From an uncultured Dysgonomonas sp. (GTDB taxonomy: Bacteria; Bacteroidota; Bacteroidia; Bacteroidales; Dysgonomonadaceae), in the NCBI RefSeq assembly GCF_900079725.1, contig NZ_LT599032.1:3396155-3460154 (forward strand): DNA of 64,000 nucleotides, written 5' to 3'. How positions within the stretch are numbered: position 1 is the first letter of the stretch; every line of letters begins with the position of its first letter. The notes below the pieces were generated by a model. It did not search any database. It was not told where the DNA came from and saw only the letters and a list, made by a program, of their open reading frames with translations. A program made the translations under genes and the position numbers. Shown one piece after another: positions 35,573 through 44,495 of the stretch.

Positions 35573-36421
35573 ATGGAGCAATTTATTCGCAATATAAAAG
35601 AAAATATCAATAAAGAAATTCAGCTTATTGATTCTGAGGAATGTAATATCTTTCAGAAATCTATTAGTATTATTTCATTATTGGAGTCTACATTTGATGA
35701 ATTAAAAGAATTTGTTTCAAATTATACATTTAAAAGTCCGCTTGATGAAATCATCTTTTTTAAAGAGACGAAACCTCAACTTTTTAGCATTCTAATTTAC
35801 CATAGAAAGATATATAATCTGGAAATGCGAATGCCCACCGGAAGTTGCATCGATCGCAAAAATTATTTAGAAGGAATTTTAGGACGCATAAAGTATTTTT
35901 TCGATAATAATGCTGACTTCTATCAATATTATCGTTCAGGAAGTACCCACCTTGATAAATATTACTTTCTAAGAGGTAAGCCAGATATTCAGTTAATACA
36001 GGATTGCTTCTACTTTGAAAGGGACTCTAAATTCTCTACGAGCTTTGATTTTAAGGTTTCGAAGATGATTGCCAATGAGAGATTAACGGTATATGTAAAC
36101 AATAAACTCCTACATATTAGTAATCTCGAATCCAATATTCAAGACTCATTTAATTTGCCAAAGGCAAGACTGACATGGACTGCTAAAAAAGCAGAACTTG
36201 TTGAGCAGATTTACGCATGGGATAACGCAGGTTGTTTCAATAATGGCAATACGAATATAAAAGAGCTAGCGGAATATATTGAAACTGTTTTCAATATCAA
36301 TTTGGGTGACTTCTATCACACGTTTCTGGAAATTCGAGAACGTAAAGGTAGCCGTACTTTATTTTTAGATAAATTGATAAAGCTTCTCGAAGAAAGAATG
36401 GATGGATTAGATAATAAATGA
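35573..36421 (+). CDS. rteC: RteC-family protein
   Basis: 282 residues matching RteC of CTnDOT-type elements: SIISLLESTFDELKEFVSNY, FFKETKPQLFSILIYHRKIY, and YYRSGSTHLDKYYFLRG. The helical C-terminus is LTWTAKKAELVEQIYAW. In CTnDOT, RteC activates the excision operon downstream of the RteA/RteB two-component system. Here no RteA/RteB or excision genes are present, so it is an orphan. It is the last gene before the right border. Confidence 0.9.
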   Translation: MEQFIRNIKENINKEIQLIDSEECNIFQKSISIISLLESTFDELKEFVSNYTFKSPLDEIIFFKETKPQLFSILIYHRKIYNLEMRMPTGSCIDRKNYLEGILGRIKYFFDNNADFYQYYRSGSTHLDKYYFLRGKPDIQLIQDCFYFERDSKFSTSFDFKVSKMIANERLTVYVNNKLLHISNLESNIQDSFNLPKARLTWTAKKAELVEQIYAWDNAGCFNNGNTNIKELAEYIETVFNINLGDFYHTFLEIRERKGSRTLFLDKLIKLLEERMDGLDNK

Positions 36422-36594
36422 GCATGATTTTTATAAAAATACACTATATTTGTCGATAGGAAAATAACACTATTCAATAGCGGACAAAGAACAGCCAATA
36501 GCTGTCAATTAGCTTCTCCTAAAGTGTTCACCTCAAAGCGATCTGATCAAGTAAAGTATTGAATAATATATGGTTGATAGGTGTGGTTCACAAG

Positions 36595-36607
36595 CCCCCG
36601 CTTCCGC
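36595..36607 (+). repeat. Right attachment repeat
   Basis: CCCCCGCTTCCGC, identical to the tRNA-Ser 3' end at 15948-15960. With ggttc 5 bp upstream it forms a 23-bp imperfect copy, matching at 19 positions. Confidence 0.85.
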
Positions 36608-36641
36608 AACAAATTCTGAACATCAGCGATTTGTAAAGTTT

Positions 36642-36685
36642 ACTCCCGATATTACGCCCTTAAAAGGTGGATATTGGGAGTTTTT
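36642..36685 (+). terminator. Original tRNA-Ser terminator, now beyond the element
   Basis: ACTCCCGATAT (36642-36652) pairs with ATATTGGGAGT (36671-36681) and runs into TTTTT. It is separated from tRNA-Ser by the whole inserted element. Confidence 0.7.
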
Positions 36686-36753
36686 CGTTGTATTATATAA
36701 ACAAAAATACCCTCTGAAAAAGCAAAGGGTATCTTAATATATTATTCTTAGTT

Positions 36754-37149
36754 TTATTTTTTGTCTTTCAATACTTCCTGTAATAGCTGTACTTTTTCCT
36801 GTTCGGCTTTGAGCATTCGTTCATACAACTCTATTACTTTGTCAAGCGGATTAAATGAGCATTGATGATAAGTATTGGCAACTGTACTGTCGTGGAATGT
36901 GTTTGCAACAAAATTGATAGCAGCATCCTCACTGAAGTTTTTTATGGCATCAACAGAAATATTAAGAGCAGCAGCAATTTTATCTAAAGTTTCGTCGTCC
37001 AGTTGCGGAGTCGATTCAAATCTGGAAACAGTTTGTTGAGATACACCTATGCGCTCGGCTAATTCTTCTTGTTTTACGCCCAGTATTTCTCTCAGGCGTT
37101 TAGCATTATATCCGTAATCGCTTTTCTTTGTTTCGAAAGTTGTTTCCAT
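36754..37149 (-). CDS. XRE-family transcriptional regulator
   Basis: 131 residues. The Cro/C1-type helix-turn-helix is at about 12-68 (LREILGVKQEELAERIGVSQ and QTVSRFESTPQLDDETLDKI), then a middle part and a C-terminal coiled coil (LDKVIELYERMLKAEQEKVQ). It lies just outside the mobile element on the chromosomal side. The target is unknown; self-regulation is likely given its single-gene unit with a -7 element close by. Confidence 0.9.
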   Translation of the reverse strand: METTFETKKSDYGYNAKRLREILGVKQEELAERIGVSQQTVSRFESTPQLDDETLDKIAAALNISVDAIKNFSEDAAINFVANTFHDSTVANTYHQCSFNPLDKVIELYERMLKAEQEKVQLLQEVLKDKK

Positions 37150-37664
37150 ATTTTATACTGTGAATGTTAAATTGTATAATTCTCAAAAGTACAAAAATAA
37201 ACATAATCAATAAGTTTTTTACTTACAAAATCAGATTATTTACTTCCTGTATGGATATAATACGCAGTATTAAAGTAAGAACTTTGTCATATATCTTTTA
37301 ATATTTACATATGGGAGAGACAGCCAACAGACTCACAGCTATTCTAATCTATTTGTTAAACGTTCCTGAACCTTGCCATACGGTAACCGATAAATACAAT
37401 GGGATGCACTTTACAGATCTATCTCAGACTATAGAATGCCGTATCTCATAGTTTTTGCAGTTTATATCCTTTGTTGGTTATACATAATTTGCTCCCTGTA
37501 TAATGTCCCAAGCGATATAGAGCTATTTGGAAAAGAGATAGAATGATATGATTATAATTAAACATTACTTTTCGACTGTGCACAAACTCAAAACAGATGT
37601 CAATAAGTAAGTTATGGCTGTTGCCTATCCCGGACAGATGCTCCCGAAAGACTAGTAGGGAGCA
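37150..37664. other. Intergenic, promoter of the XRE gene, otherwise nothing recognised
   Basis: The left end holds the XRE promoter. The rest (about 37210-37664) shows no credible frame, strong hairpin or repeat that I could identify. It may be the remains of a lost gene. Confidence 0.5.
37192..37199 (-). promoter_or_regulatory. -7 element of the XRE gene
   Basis: CAAAAATA reads TATTTTTG on the minus strand, about 43 bp before the start. Confidence 0.45.
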
Positions 37665-39017
37665 TTAGTCTTTCACACAGCGTACATTTGCCATATATGT
37701 CATCATATACGCTTCTTTTATTACACTAGCTTCATATCTGGGGAAATTTCGGCACCAAGCAGTAATAGGGCCCGATGCGCTGGCTGTCCATAATACGGCG
37801 TCATAAGCATAATCCCTCAAAACTATTCGCCAATGTTCTTCGTTGATACCGGATCGTTGTACATATTCACTTATGGTTTCATTGTCAGCCTTAGGATTAT
37901 CTCGAATGAAGGTCTGTACGGCCTCGGCACTGCTTTCTCCAAGCATCATTCGCCCTAAAGGAATTACATTGAATCCTCCTAGACGGGGTTCGGCACTATA
38001 ACCTTTCGAACTGTGCAGCCACGATTGTTGCAAGTTTATCGGAGGACACACGGCTTTCATTGCACCTCCATGCCCGATATGTCCGGAGGTTCCCTTTGTT
38101 AACGATGGATCCCATTGGCTGTATTTCCATTCATTTACGTTATATCCGCGTGTAGATGCATCTACTGTTATTTCCCAATCGGTATTCCATACAGGAAACC
38201 TTCCTGCATCCATATCTGCCTGTACTTTGGCCGCATCATCATTGTCATATTGTGTTTGGCTAAAGTCTTTATCCCGGATTTTATTATAGAAGAAACGTTC
38301 CAGATCATTCCATTCTCTGTCGGTTGGTAAATGCCAGCCGTAAGGGCAAATACCTTGTATCTTGCCATCTCTGGCCCCGGATGTTGTTTCCAGCTTTCTT
38401 TCTATTTCAAATTCTCCAATTTGGGATGATGGATCGTCGCTCGGGTATGCCTGTCCCTCATTATGTACATGCGAAGTATAGTCTGCCGGTTGGCGGGTTG
38501 TCGCATACCAGTTATATAAAGCACCGTATTCGGGATACCATTTTTTATAATAACCGGTATGTCCCTGTCCGGGGATATTTTGGGGGTCGATATCTTTCCA
38601 TTCAGAATTTGAATCGATACTTGGATCAGGATCCCCTGCAAGCGGATATGTGTAGAATGTTCCAGCATTTTCTATATCATAAAAGTTTGCTTTTTCAGAA
38701 GTCAGAGGAGACAGGGGTGTACCATCTGCATATGAAGTAGCAGCCAGGTTGGTTATCATCCAACGATCATTTCCAAATTTGGTGGAATAAAATGTATTAC
38801 CGTTCTGATCTTCGTGGCTTAATACTTTCTCAGCCCATGAACTTTCGAGCAAATCGGATCCTTTTTCTATTGTCCTTTTGTCGAAATCGGCTGCGCATTG
38901 TACAATGTCGACATCTACATCCGGGTATAAAGGGCAGTCCCAGTCTGCGCTCAATCGCAATCGGGCAGCGGTCTTGTATTTAACCTGTATAAGCGAATAA
39001 AGAAGGATTGTTAGCAT
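37665..39017 (-). pseudogene. C-terminal part of a frameshifted surface protein (FSU major paralogous-like domain)
   Basis: A 450-codon frame without signal peptide; its first 13 codons overlap the end of the upstream frame. From about residue 130 it has the look of the Fibrobacter-type 'major paralogous' domain: YGALYNWYATTRQP, GICPYGWHLPTDREWNDLER and AVLWTASASG followed by the ...ARCVKD-type ending (ANVRCVKD). This domain is normally the C-terminal part of a longer exported protein. The upstream frame supplies exactly the missing signal peptide and N-terminal half. The two were probably one gene of about 890 codons, broken by a single-base shift near 38980-39017. Confidence 0.75.
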
Positions 39018-40338
39018 AATTTATCTGTTGTCCGTAAGGATAAGCTTCCATTTTTAGACCCTTGATCAATGATCCTCTTGTGTCTTCTGCTATCGGGGGC
39101 TGTCCCTGACGGAATTCCCCTTGTCCTTTGTTGGTGTTTTGACGACCTAAAAGTATGCCGAGGTCTGCTATGATATCGTCAAAATCATTGGTTTTACCTA
39201 TGTCGGAAAGTTTCCACCAGCTATTACTTTCTGTTTGGAATTTGAATGTATTGCCATCCCAGCCATCTCCTGCAGCAATACCATTCCACCCGGAATGAAC
39301 CCCCTCATTGATTGGAGTTATCAGGAATCGGTAATATTGCCTGTCGTCTTTTACTCTTCGGGATTGGGAAAAGTTCCAGTCATTCCTTCCTACCCACAAA
39401 TGATAGTTGGTCTGATTGAATATCACCGTTAGAGGAGTGGTTTCGTTACAAACATCCTCGGTTACGGAAAACTCTACGGTAGTCTGGCGGCTGCGCCAGG
39501 GTAGGGCAGGTATCCAGGTTCCGCTGTTGTGAGGATATTCAATATAGTCATCTCCCCATCCTATTTTCAGATCATCTGCTGCACCTGTATCTGCCATAGA
39601 CTGCACCTCGAATGTGAATGTTTTAGTGCCTCCCGAAGGGTTGTCCCACCCGGAAGGAGGATTGTTCGTGTATACGATACCACCTCTTGCATACCGGTCC
39701 GATCCTGAATCAGACAAGGTTTTGTTTAGTAAATCGTCCGTTACGGCTCCTTTTATTAAATTTACTGTCGCAGGTGTCCAGTCTATTTTTGCCTGAATAG
39801 GGTTGGTCAGGGAGCGTAAATCTTTTCCACTGGGGATATGTACAATCACAGTGTTTGTTGCAGCATCCCATTCTGTTTTTATACATGAATTTCCCCCTGT
39901 TACTGATATGTTAACAGTTGGCAGAGGTGTGGATTTGTCCGGGCCGACGAGATCCCATCGGTCTCCGTTCCATATATATGTACCACTGGAGAATCCTTTA
40001 CACGTATTTAGATTGTAGATCAGAAGTCCTGTGTGTAGAGCATCTTGTTCTTCTTTCTTCTGGAGGGTATTATATTTTTCATTTGGTTGTCCCGGAGTTA
40101 TGGGGGATTCAAATATGGGATAAAGATTGTTTTTATCTGTCAGTTTGAGCCGTGGAAGCATTAACCCTTTGGTTGAATTTATAGTGTTATTATCAGAACC
40201 TTCTTTCAGATCCAGCAACGCACCGCTTTTGGCAGGTGCATTTGATCCTATTGTTACCTGAGCTTGCATATCAGGTACAATTATAATAATGGCTATAATA
40301 CATAGCAAGTAAAGCTTAAATAGCTTGTATATTATCAT
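38980..40338 (-). pseudogene. N-terminal part of the same surface protein, ends at a probable frameshift
   Basis: 452 codons starting with a signal peptide (LLCIIAIIIIVPDMQAQ), then the Bacteroidota surface-protein opening QVTIGSNAPAKSGALLDLKE, KGLMLPRLKLTDKNN and GTYIWNGDRWDLVG. The same opening occurs in the protein at 62943-63596. Middle domains are not recognised. It stops at 38980 in SLFAYTG, where the next frame takes over. It may yield a shortened secreted protein, or frameshifting may join the two; a sequencing error is also possible. Confidence 0.78.
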
Positions 40339-40670
40339 ACAACAATATTTAGTTATATAGGGTAGTTTGTCTCTATCTTCTTATATTTGTACCAGTTGTG
40401 GTATTACAAAGATAGGGATAATCTATTGAATCTAAAAATAATGAGAAATGGAACCTTGATGAAGAATAAGCCGGTAATGTCGTAATATAAGTGCTGTATC
40501 TAATATCTGGGGCTGTTTTGACTAATTGTTTGAGTTGTTTCTTTTGCATATTTTTGTTGAAAATTCACAAGCTTTTAGTTCTGTAAGTACTATTCTTTAT
40601 TCAAAAAAATACTATTGCCTGTCATTTCTGTCTTGCCTTGCCGACTAATATATAAAAAGAAGATTGATTA
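40339..40670. other. Divergent promoter region
   Basis: A minus-strand -7 (CAAAGATA, 40407-40414) serves the surface-protein gene. A TATATTTG at 40382-40389 on the plus strand could serve the ECF operon but is about 280 bp from it and lacks a well-spaced -33. Nothing else was identified. Confidence 0.45.
40407..40414 (-). promoter_or_regulatory. -7 element of the surface-protein gene
   Basis: CAAAGATA reads TATCTTTG on the minus strand; the leader to 40338 would be about 60 nt. Confidence 0.45.
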
Positions 40671-41162
40671 ATGGATATCAATATTGATTTGGAGAAAGCA
40701 TTTATAGAAATGGTTCATAATAATGAGCGGATTATCTATAAGGTTTGCTCTTTTTATATATCCGATGAATTTCCTATGACTGATCTGTATCAGGAGGTTG
40801 TTTGCAATCTTTGGACGGCCTATCCCCGTTTCAGGAATGAAAGTACAGTCTCTACGTGGATATATCGTATTGCTTTGAATACGTGTATCTCGGGTATGCG
40901 GAAAGATATGCGCAGGCCAAAAGGTACGCCGGTCTCTGTGCTGGAAGATTCACTTACAGCGCCCGAGAATATCAGTGAACAGATCAAGGAGATGTACAGG
41001 TTGATTCATCAGTTGAATACCATCGAGCGCGCCATTGTCTTGCTTTATCTCGAAGAGAAGTCGTATCAGGAAATTGCAGATATTACAGGGTTGACAGTGA
41101 GTAATGTGGGCACAAAGTTGAAACGGACTAAAGAAAAGCTGAAACGGTTGTCGAATCTTTAA
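40671..41162 (+). CDS. ECF-type RNA polymerase sigma factor
   Basis: 163 residues. Region 2 (DLYQEVVCNLWTAYPRFRNE and STVSTWIYRIALNTCI) recognises the -10, and region 4 (IERAIVLLYLEEKSYQEIAD with ITGLTVSNVGTKLKRTKEKL) the -35. It is followed after 12 bp by a four-helix membrane protein in the position of an anti-sigma factor. The targets are unknown; autoregulation is common for the family. Confidence 0.93.
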   Translation: MDINIDLEKAFIEMVHNNERIIYKVCSFYISDEFPMTDLYQEVVCNLWTAYPRFRNESTVSTWIYRIALNTCISGMRKDMRRPKGTPVSVLEDSLTAPENISEQIKEMYRLIHQLNTIERAIVLLYLEEKSYQEIADITGLTVSNVGTKLKRTKEKLKRLSNL

Positions 41163-41174
41163 GCATTAAGAATT

Positions 41175-41771
41175 ATGGAACTGAACGAATTAAAAAATAC
41201 ATGGCTGTCACTGGATGAACGGCTCAGGAAACAGGAAATGCTGAAAGAGAACATTCTGAAGGAAATGCTACATGCCAGATCTGATAAAGCTCTGGGGCGG
41301 CTCGTCAATTTTGAGTTTCTGGGGATGGTGCTTACTATACTGGGTATTCCCTTTCTTATATTTATGCTTGCACACGAGAATTTCTATCCGATACAGGTAA
41401 TCTTTATGTATTTTATAATAGGATATGCTGTTGTGGGTATCTTTTTTCAGCTAAGGAAAGTATATATCCTACTGAAAATAGACTTTTCCAAGTCTGTAAG
41501 TACGAATATAAGGCTGATGCAGCGGTTCAATATCCAGATAAAGTGGGAGAAGATAGTATCTTTCTCTATCATACCCCTGATGGCCCTATTTATATTGTCT
41601 CCGTATTTTACAAAAAACGTGGAGATGTGGAGATGGGTGGCTATTATCGCTGTTTTCTTAATAGTCGCCGTTATAGCATATTGGCAATATAAGAAAATTT
41701 ATGATAAGAATATAGGCTCGATACTCAAAAGCCTTGAGGAATTGAAAGAGCTGGAGGAGGATAACGAATAA
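41175..41771 (+). CDS. Membrane protein, possible anti-sigma partner
   Basis: 198 residues: a cytosolic N-terminal helix region (MELNELKNTWLSLDERLRKQ), four hydrophobic helices (about 50-70, 75-95, 125-145, 150-170) and an acidic end (LKELEELKELEEDNE-like). The N-terminal helix could contact the sigma factor encoded 12 bp upstream. There is no recognised zinc anti-sigma motif, so the anti-sigma role is inferred from position alone. Confidence 0.75.
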   Translation: MELNELKNTWLSLDERLRKQEMLKENILKEMLHARSDKALGRLVNFEFLGMVLTILGIPFLIFMLAHENFYPIQVIFMYFIIGYAVVGIFFQLRKVYILLKIDFSKSVSTNIRLMQRFNIQIKWEKIVSFSIIPLMALFILSPYFTKNVEMWRWVAIIAVFLIVAVIAYWQYKKIYDKNIGSILKSLEELKELEEDNE

Positions 41772-41885
41772 GGGATATATTATCCCGGTCATTTTCTCAT
41801 TCATCAATAATTTTCTGCAAAAAGAATCGATTATTCGATTTATCCCTTATTTTTACGAAATTATTGATAACACAACATACGCTTT

Positions 41886-44495
41886 ATGGAAGGATTTCTT
41901 GTATTTCTTTTGATTATACTTATTGTAGGTATTTTCATAATTCCGATTATCATACTGGCTAAAATAGGCACTATAAATAAGAATATTGACTATTTGAACA
42001 CTGATATGAATAACCTCAATAAACGCATGACGGATCTTCATAATCATACCGCTTCGAGAGATGATGCTAAAGATATACTGAATGCTATGGGTGATCTTAA
42101 AGTTAAAACAGGCTTTACTCCGGGTGTGACCTCATCTGTGTCAAAGACTAAGCCGGAAAATGAGCCTGTGGCAAAAGAAGAACCGATTATTGAAAATATT
42201 CATAAAGAAATTGAAGAAGAAATAATCTCCCCTGTACTGGAGGAGGTTCCGGTAGTGGTTCAGACTCCCAATTTAATAAATGAAGAATCCGTACAAAAGT
42301 TACCTCAAGAGCCAGAACAGGAAGAGTTAGAAGATACACCTCCTCCTTTTGCTGCATTTAACCGTGCTGAAAAGTCAGATACTATAATAGAAGAAATACT
42401 ACCGAGATATCGTACGGCTCCTGTTCAGCAGCATGTTGACGAGGGCGATGATGATTCGGATAAGAACTTTATAGAAAGATTACTTGGCGAAAACTGGCTG
42501 AGTAAGGTCGGTATAGTTACACTGGTATTGGGCATAGGCTTCTTTGTGAAATATGCCATAGACAAGGAATGGATAAATGAAGTGGGCCGTGTGGGGATAG
42601 GTATTCTCACAGGTGGTATCCTTATAGGGATAGCCCATAAGCTGAAATCGAAATACCATGTATTCTCGTCCATATTGGTGGGTGGGGGTATCTCAGTGTT
42701 TTATATAACGATTACTCTCGCATTCAGGGAATATGAATTATTCAGTCAGACTATTGCTTTTGGTTTGCTTATTGCCATTACTATATTTTCAGTTATTCTT
42801 TCTTTATACTACGACAGGAAGGAACTCGCCATATTCTCCCTGTTGGGTGGATTTGCGTCTCCATTGATGGTGAGTACGGGGACAGGAAATTATATCGTTC
42901 TGTTTTCATATATACTTATCCTGAATACGGGTATGCTGGCCGTATCCTTTGTGAAGAAGTGGCGGATAATAGGTATTATCAGTTATGTGCTCACTCTTTC
43001 TTTTTTCTGGGCATGGATGTTAAGTGATTTCAAGGATCAGTTTGTTTGGGCTACTGTGTTCACGGTTCTGTTTTTTATCCAATTTTATGTACTGGCTCTT
43101 TTCGACCATTTCAAATCGGAAGATAAGATTACAGCCTATCAGGCATTTTTGATACTGACCAATAACCTGTCTGCTTTCCTTGCATGTCTGTATATATTCG
43201 ACCGTTATGAATATGATGTCAGGGGACTTGTAACTATTGCCATTGCCGGAGTTAATGCCTTCGTAATGCTGACATTGTTCCGTAAGAGCAAAGTCGACCG
43301 TAATCTTATTTATCTGATCATAGCAGTCGTAATGACCTTTGTCAGCCTTGCCATACCAATGCAGATGCATGGACACGTGATTACGATGTTTTGGGCAGCC
43401 GAAGCTGTTTTACTGTTATGGTTGTGGCAAATGTCGCACATAAAGGTATTCCGGTTGGGCTTTATTGTTATAGCTGTACTGGTGCTTATTTCGTATGCGA
43501 TGGATATCAATTATAATTACAGATATGATGATGCTTTGCCTTTCTTTGTCAACAGGATATTTATTACGGGAGTGGTTGTGGTTGCCAGTTTTGTGATTAA
43601 TATGTTGCTCTTGAGACGGGAAGATGCAGATTCGGATATAGAGATAGGCGGATTCGAGACTATTTCGATAAGTGCTGTCATCAAAGTTTTTAACCTTATT
43701 GTAATTGTCCTCACATTCTTTGTCCCTTTTCTCGAATTGAACTATCAATTGGAACGTTTTACAGACACCGGTGTTGTCACCAGTTTCCGTTATCTGGCTT
43801 TAGCCACTTATGCAACAGTATATGTTGCCGTTTTGGGGCTTGTCTATAGGACACAACTGGCGGCAAAGGCGCATGTTTTTGTCTTACTGTTTTTCTCTAT
43901 TCTTCTTTACTCGTTTGTGTATACCTATCTGGCTATCGATTTGCGGTACGATATATTTGTCCTTAATACATATAGTATCAATCATTTCCTGATTCACCTG
44001 ATTTCTTTGCCGGCTATCGTATATATCACATATCTGTTAGCGAAAAATGTAAAAAAAATATCAGAAGATTGGTTTGCCCCTCTATGCTGGTGTCTGGTTA
44101 TTATGTCGGTTGCTATACTAAGTATAGAGGTGGATAATATTGTAATCCTTCTGCTAGGCAATATTGATAACTATGATAGCTTATTATATGATGTGCATAC
44201 ATTCGGGTATCCTATCCTGTGGGGTGTCATTGCTATGATACTTATGATCTGGGGGCTGAATCGTAAGGAAGTCTTGCTGCGGAAAATATCATTGATTTTC
44301 TTTGGGGTGATTATCATTAAATTCTATGCATACGATGTGTGGCATATGTCGCAGGCCGGACGTATTGTTTCGTTCATTATGCTGGGAGTTATCCTGTTGC
44401 TGGTATCATTCCTCCAGCAGAAGATAAAAACACTGGTTAAGGACGATAGCCCGGTAGAAGATATTATCGAAGAACAGTCTAAAAAAGAAAAGTAA
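41886..44495 (+). CDS. DUF2339 multi-pass membrane protein
   Basis: 869 residues. The N-terminal helix is followed by a coiled coil and a long acidic, Pro-rich cytosolic linker to about 180. The block NFIERLLGENWLSKVGIVTL then begins 20 or more membrane helices with typical DUF2339 motifs (GKNWLxKIGixxLxxGvgf type). It is paired with a DUF3999 gene at zero spacing, an association seen in other bacteria. The function is unknown; a cell-envelope role is inferred from the architecture. Confidence 0.9.
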   Translation: MEGFLVFLLIILIVGIFIIPIIILAKIGTINKNIDYLNTDMNNLNKRMTDLHNHTASRDDAKDILNAMGDLKVKTGFTPGVTSSVSKTKPENEPVAKEEPIIENIHKEIEEEIISPVLEEVPVVVQTPNLINEESVQKLPQEPEQEELEDTPPPFAAFNRAEKSDTIIEEILPRYRTAPVQQHVDEGDDDSDKNFIERLLGENWLSKVGIVTLVLGIGFFVKYAIDKEWINEVGRVGIGILTGGILIGIAHKLKSKYHVFSSILVGGGISVFYITITLAFREYELFSQTIAFGLLIAITIFSVILSLYYDRKELAIFSLLGGFASPLMVSTGTGNYIVLFSYILILNTGMLAVSFVKKWRIIGIISYVLTLSFFWAWMLSDFKDQFVWATVFTVLFFIQFYVLALFDHFKSEDKITAYQAFLILTNNLSAFLACLYIFDRYEYDVRGLVTIAIAGVNAFVMLTLFRKSKVDRNLIYLIIAVVMTFVSLAIPMQMHGHVITMFWAAEAVLLLWLWQMSHIKVFRLGFIVIAVLVLISYAMDINYNYRYDDALPFFVNRIFITGVVVVASFVINMLLLRREDADSDIEIGGFETISISAVIKVFNLIVIVLTFFVPFLELNYQLERFTDTGVVTSFRYLALATYATVYVAVLGLVYRTQLAAKAHVFVLLFFSILLYSFVYTYLAIDLRYDIFVLNTYSINHFLIHLISLPAIVYITYLLAKNVKKISEDWFAPLCWCLVIMSVAILSIEVDNIVILLLGNIDNYDSLLYDVHTFGYPILWGVIAMILMIWGLNRKEVLLRKISLIFFGVIIIKFYAYDVWHMSQAGRIVSFIMLGVILLLVSFLQQKIKTLVKDDSPVEDIIEEQSKKEK

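Larger units (their letters stand above)
15948..36607 (+). mobile_element. Integrated mobilizable element in tRNA-Ser, about 20.6 kb
   Basis: The borders are the 13-bp direct repeat CCCCCGCTTCCGC at 15948-15960 (tRNA 3' end) and 36595-36607. The first gene inside is a tyrosine integrase of the CTnDOT group, and the last is RteC-like. Cargo is a phase-variable R-M locus and a metal-efflux operon. A relaxosome protein and an oriT-like hairpin are present, but no relaxase, coupling protein or conjugation apparatus. It is therefore a mobilizable (in trans) or decayed element rather than a self-transmissible one. Just beyond the right border is a terminator that would originally have followed the tRNA. 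Confidence 0.88.
36422..36753. other. Right end of the element and displaced tRNA-Ser flank
   Basis: No gene. It contains AAAGTGTTCACC (36521-36532, a copy of 16092-16103), the right attachment repeat (36595-36607) and the terminator that once followed tRNA-Ser. Confidence 0.75.

Noticed and set aside
36585-36607. A second tRNA-Ser at the right border
   Set aside because: Only the last bases of the tRNA are present, with no anticodon arm; it is an attachment repeat.
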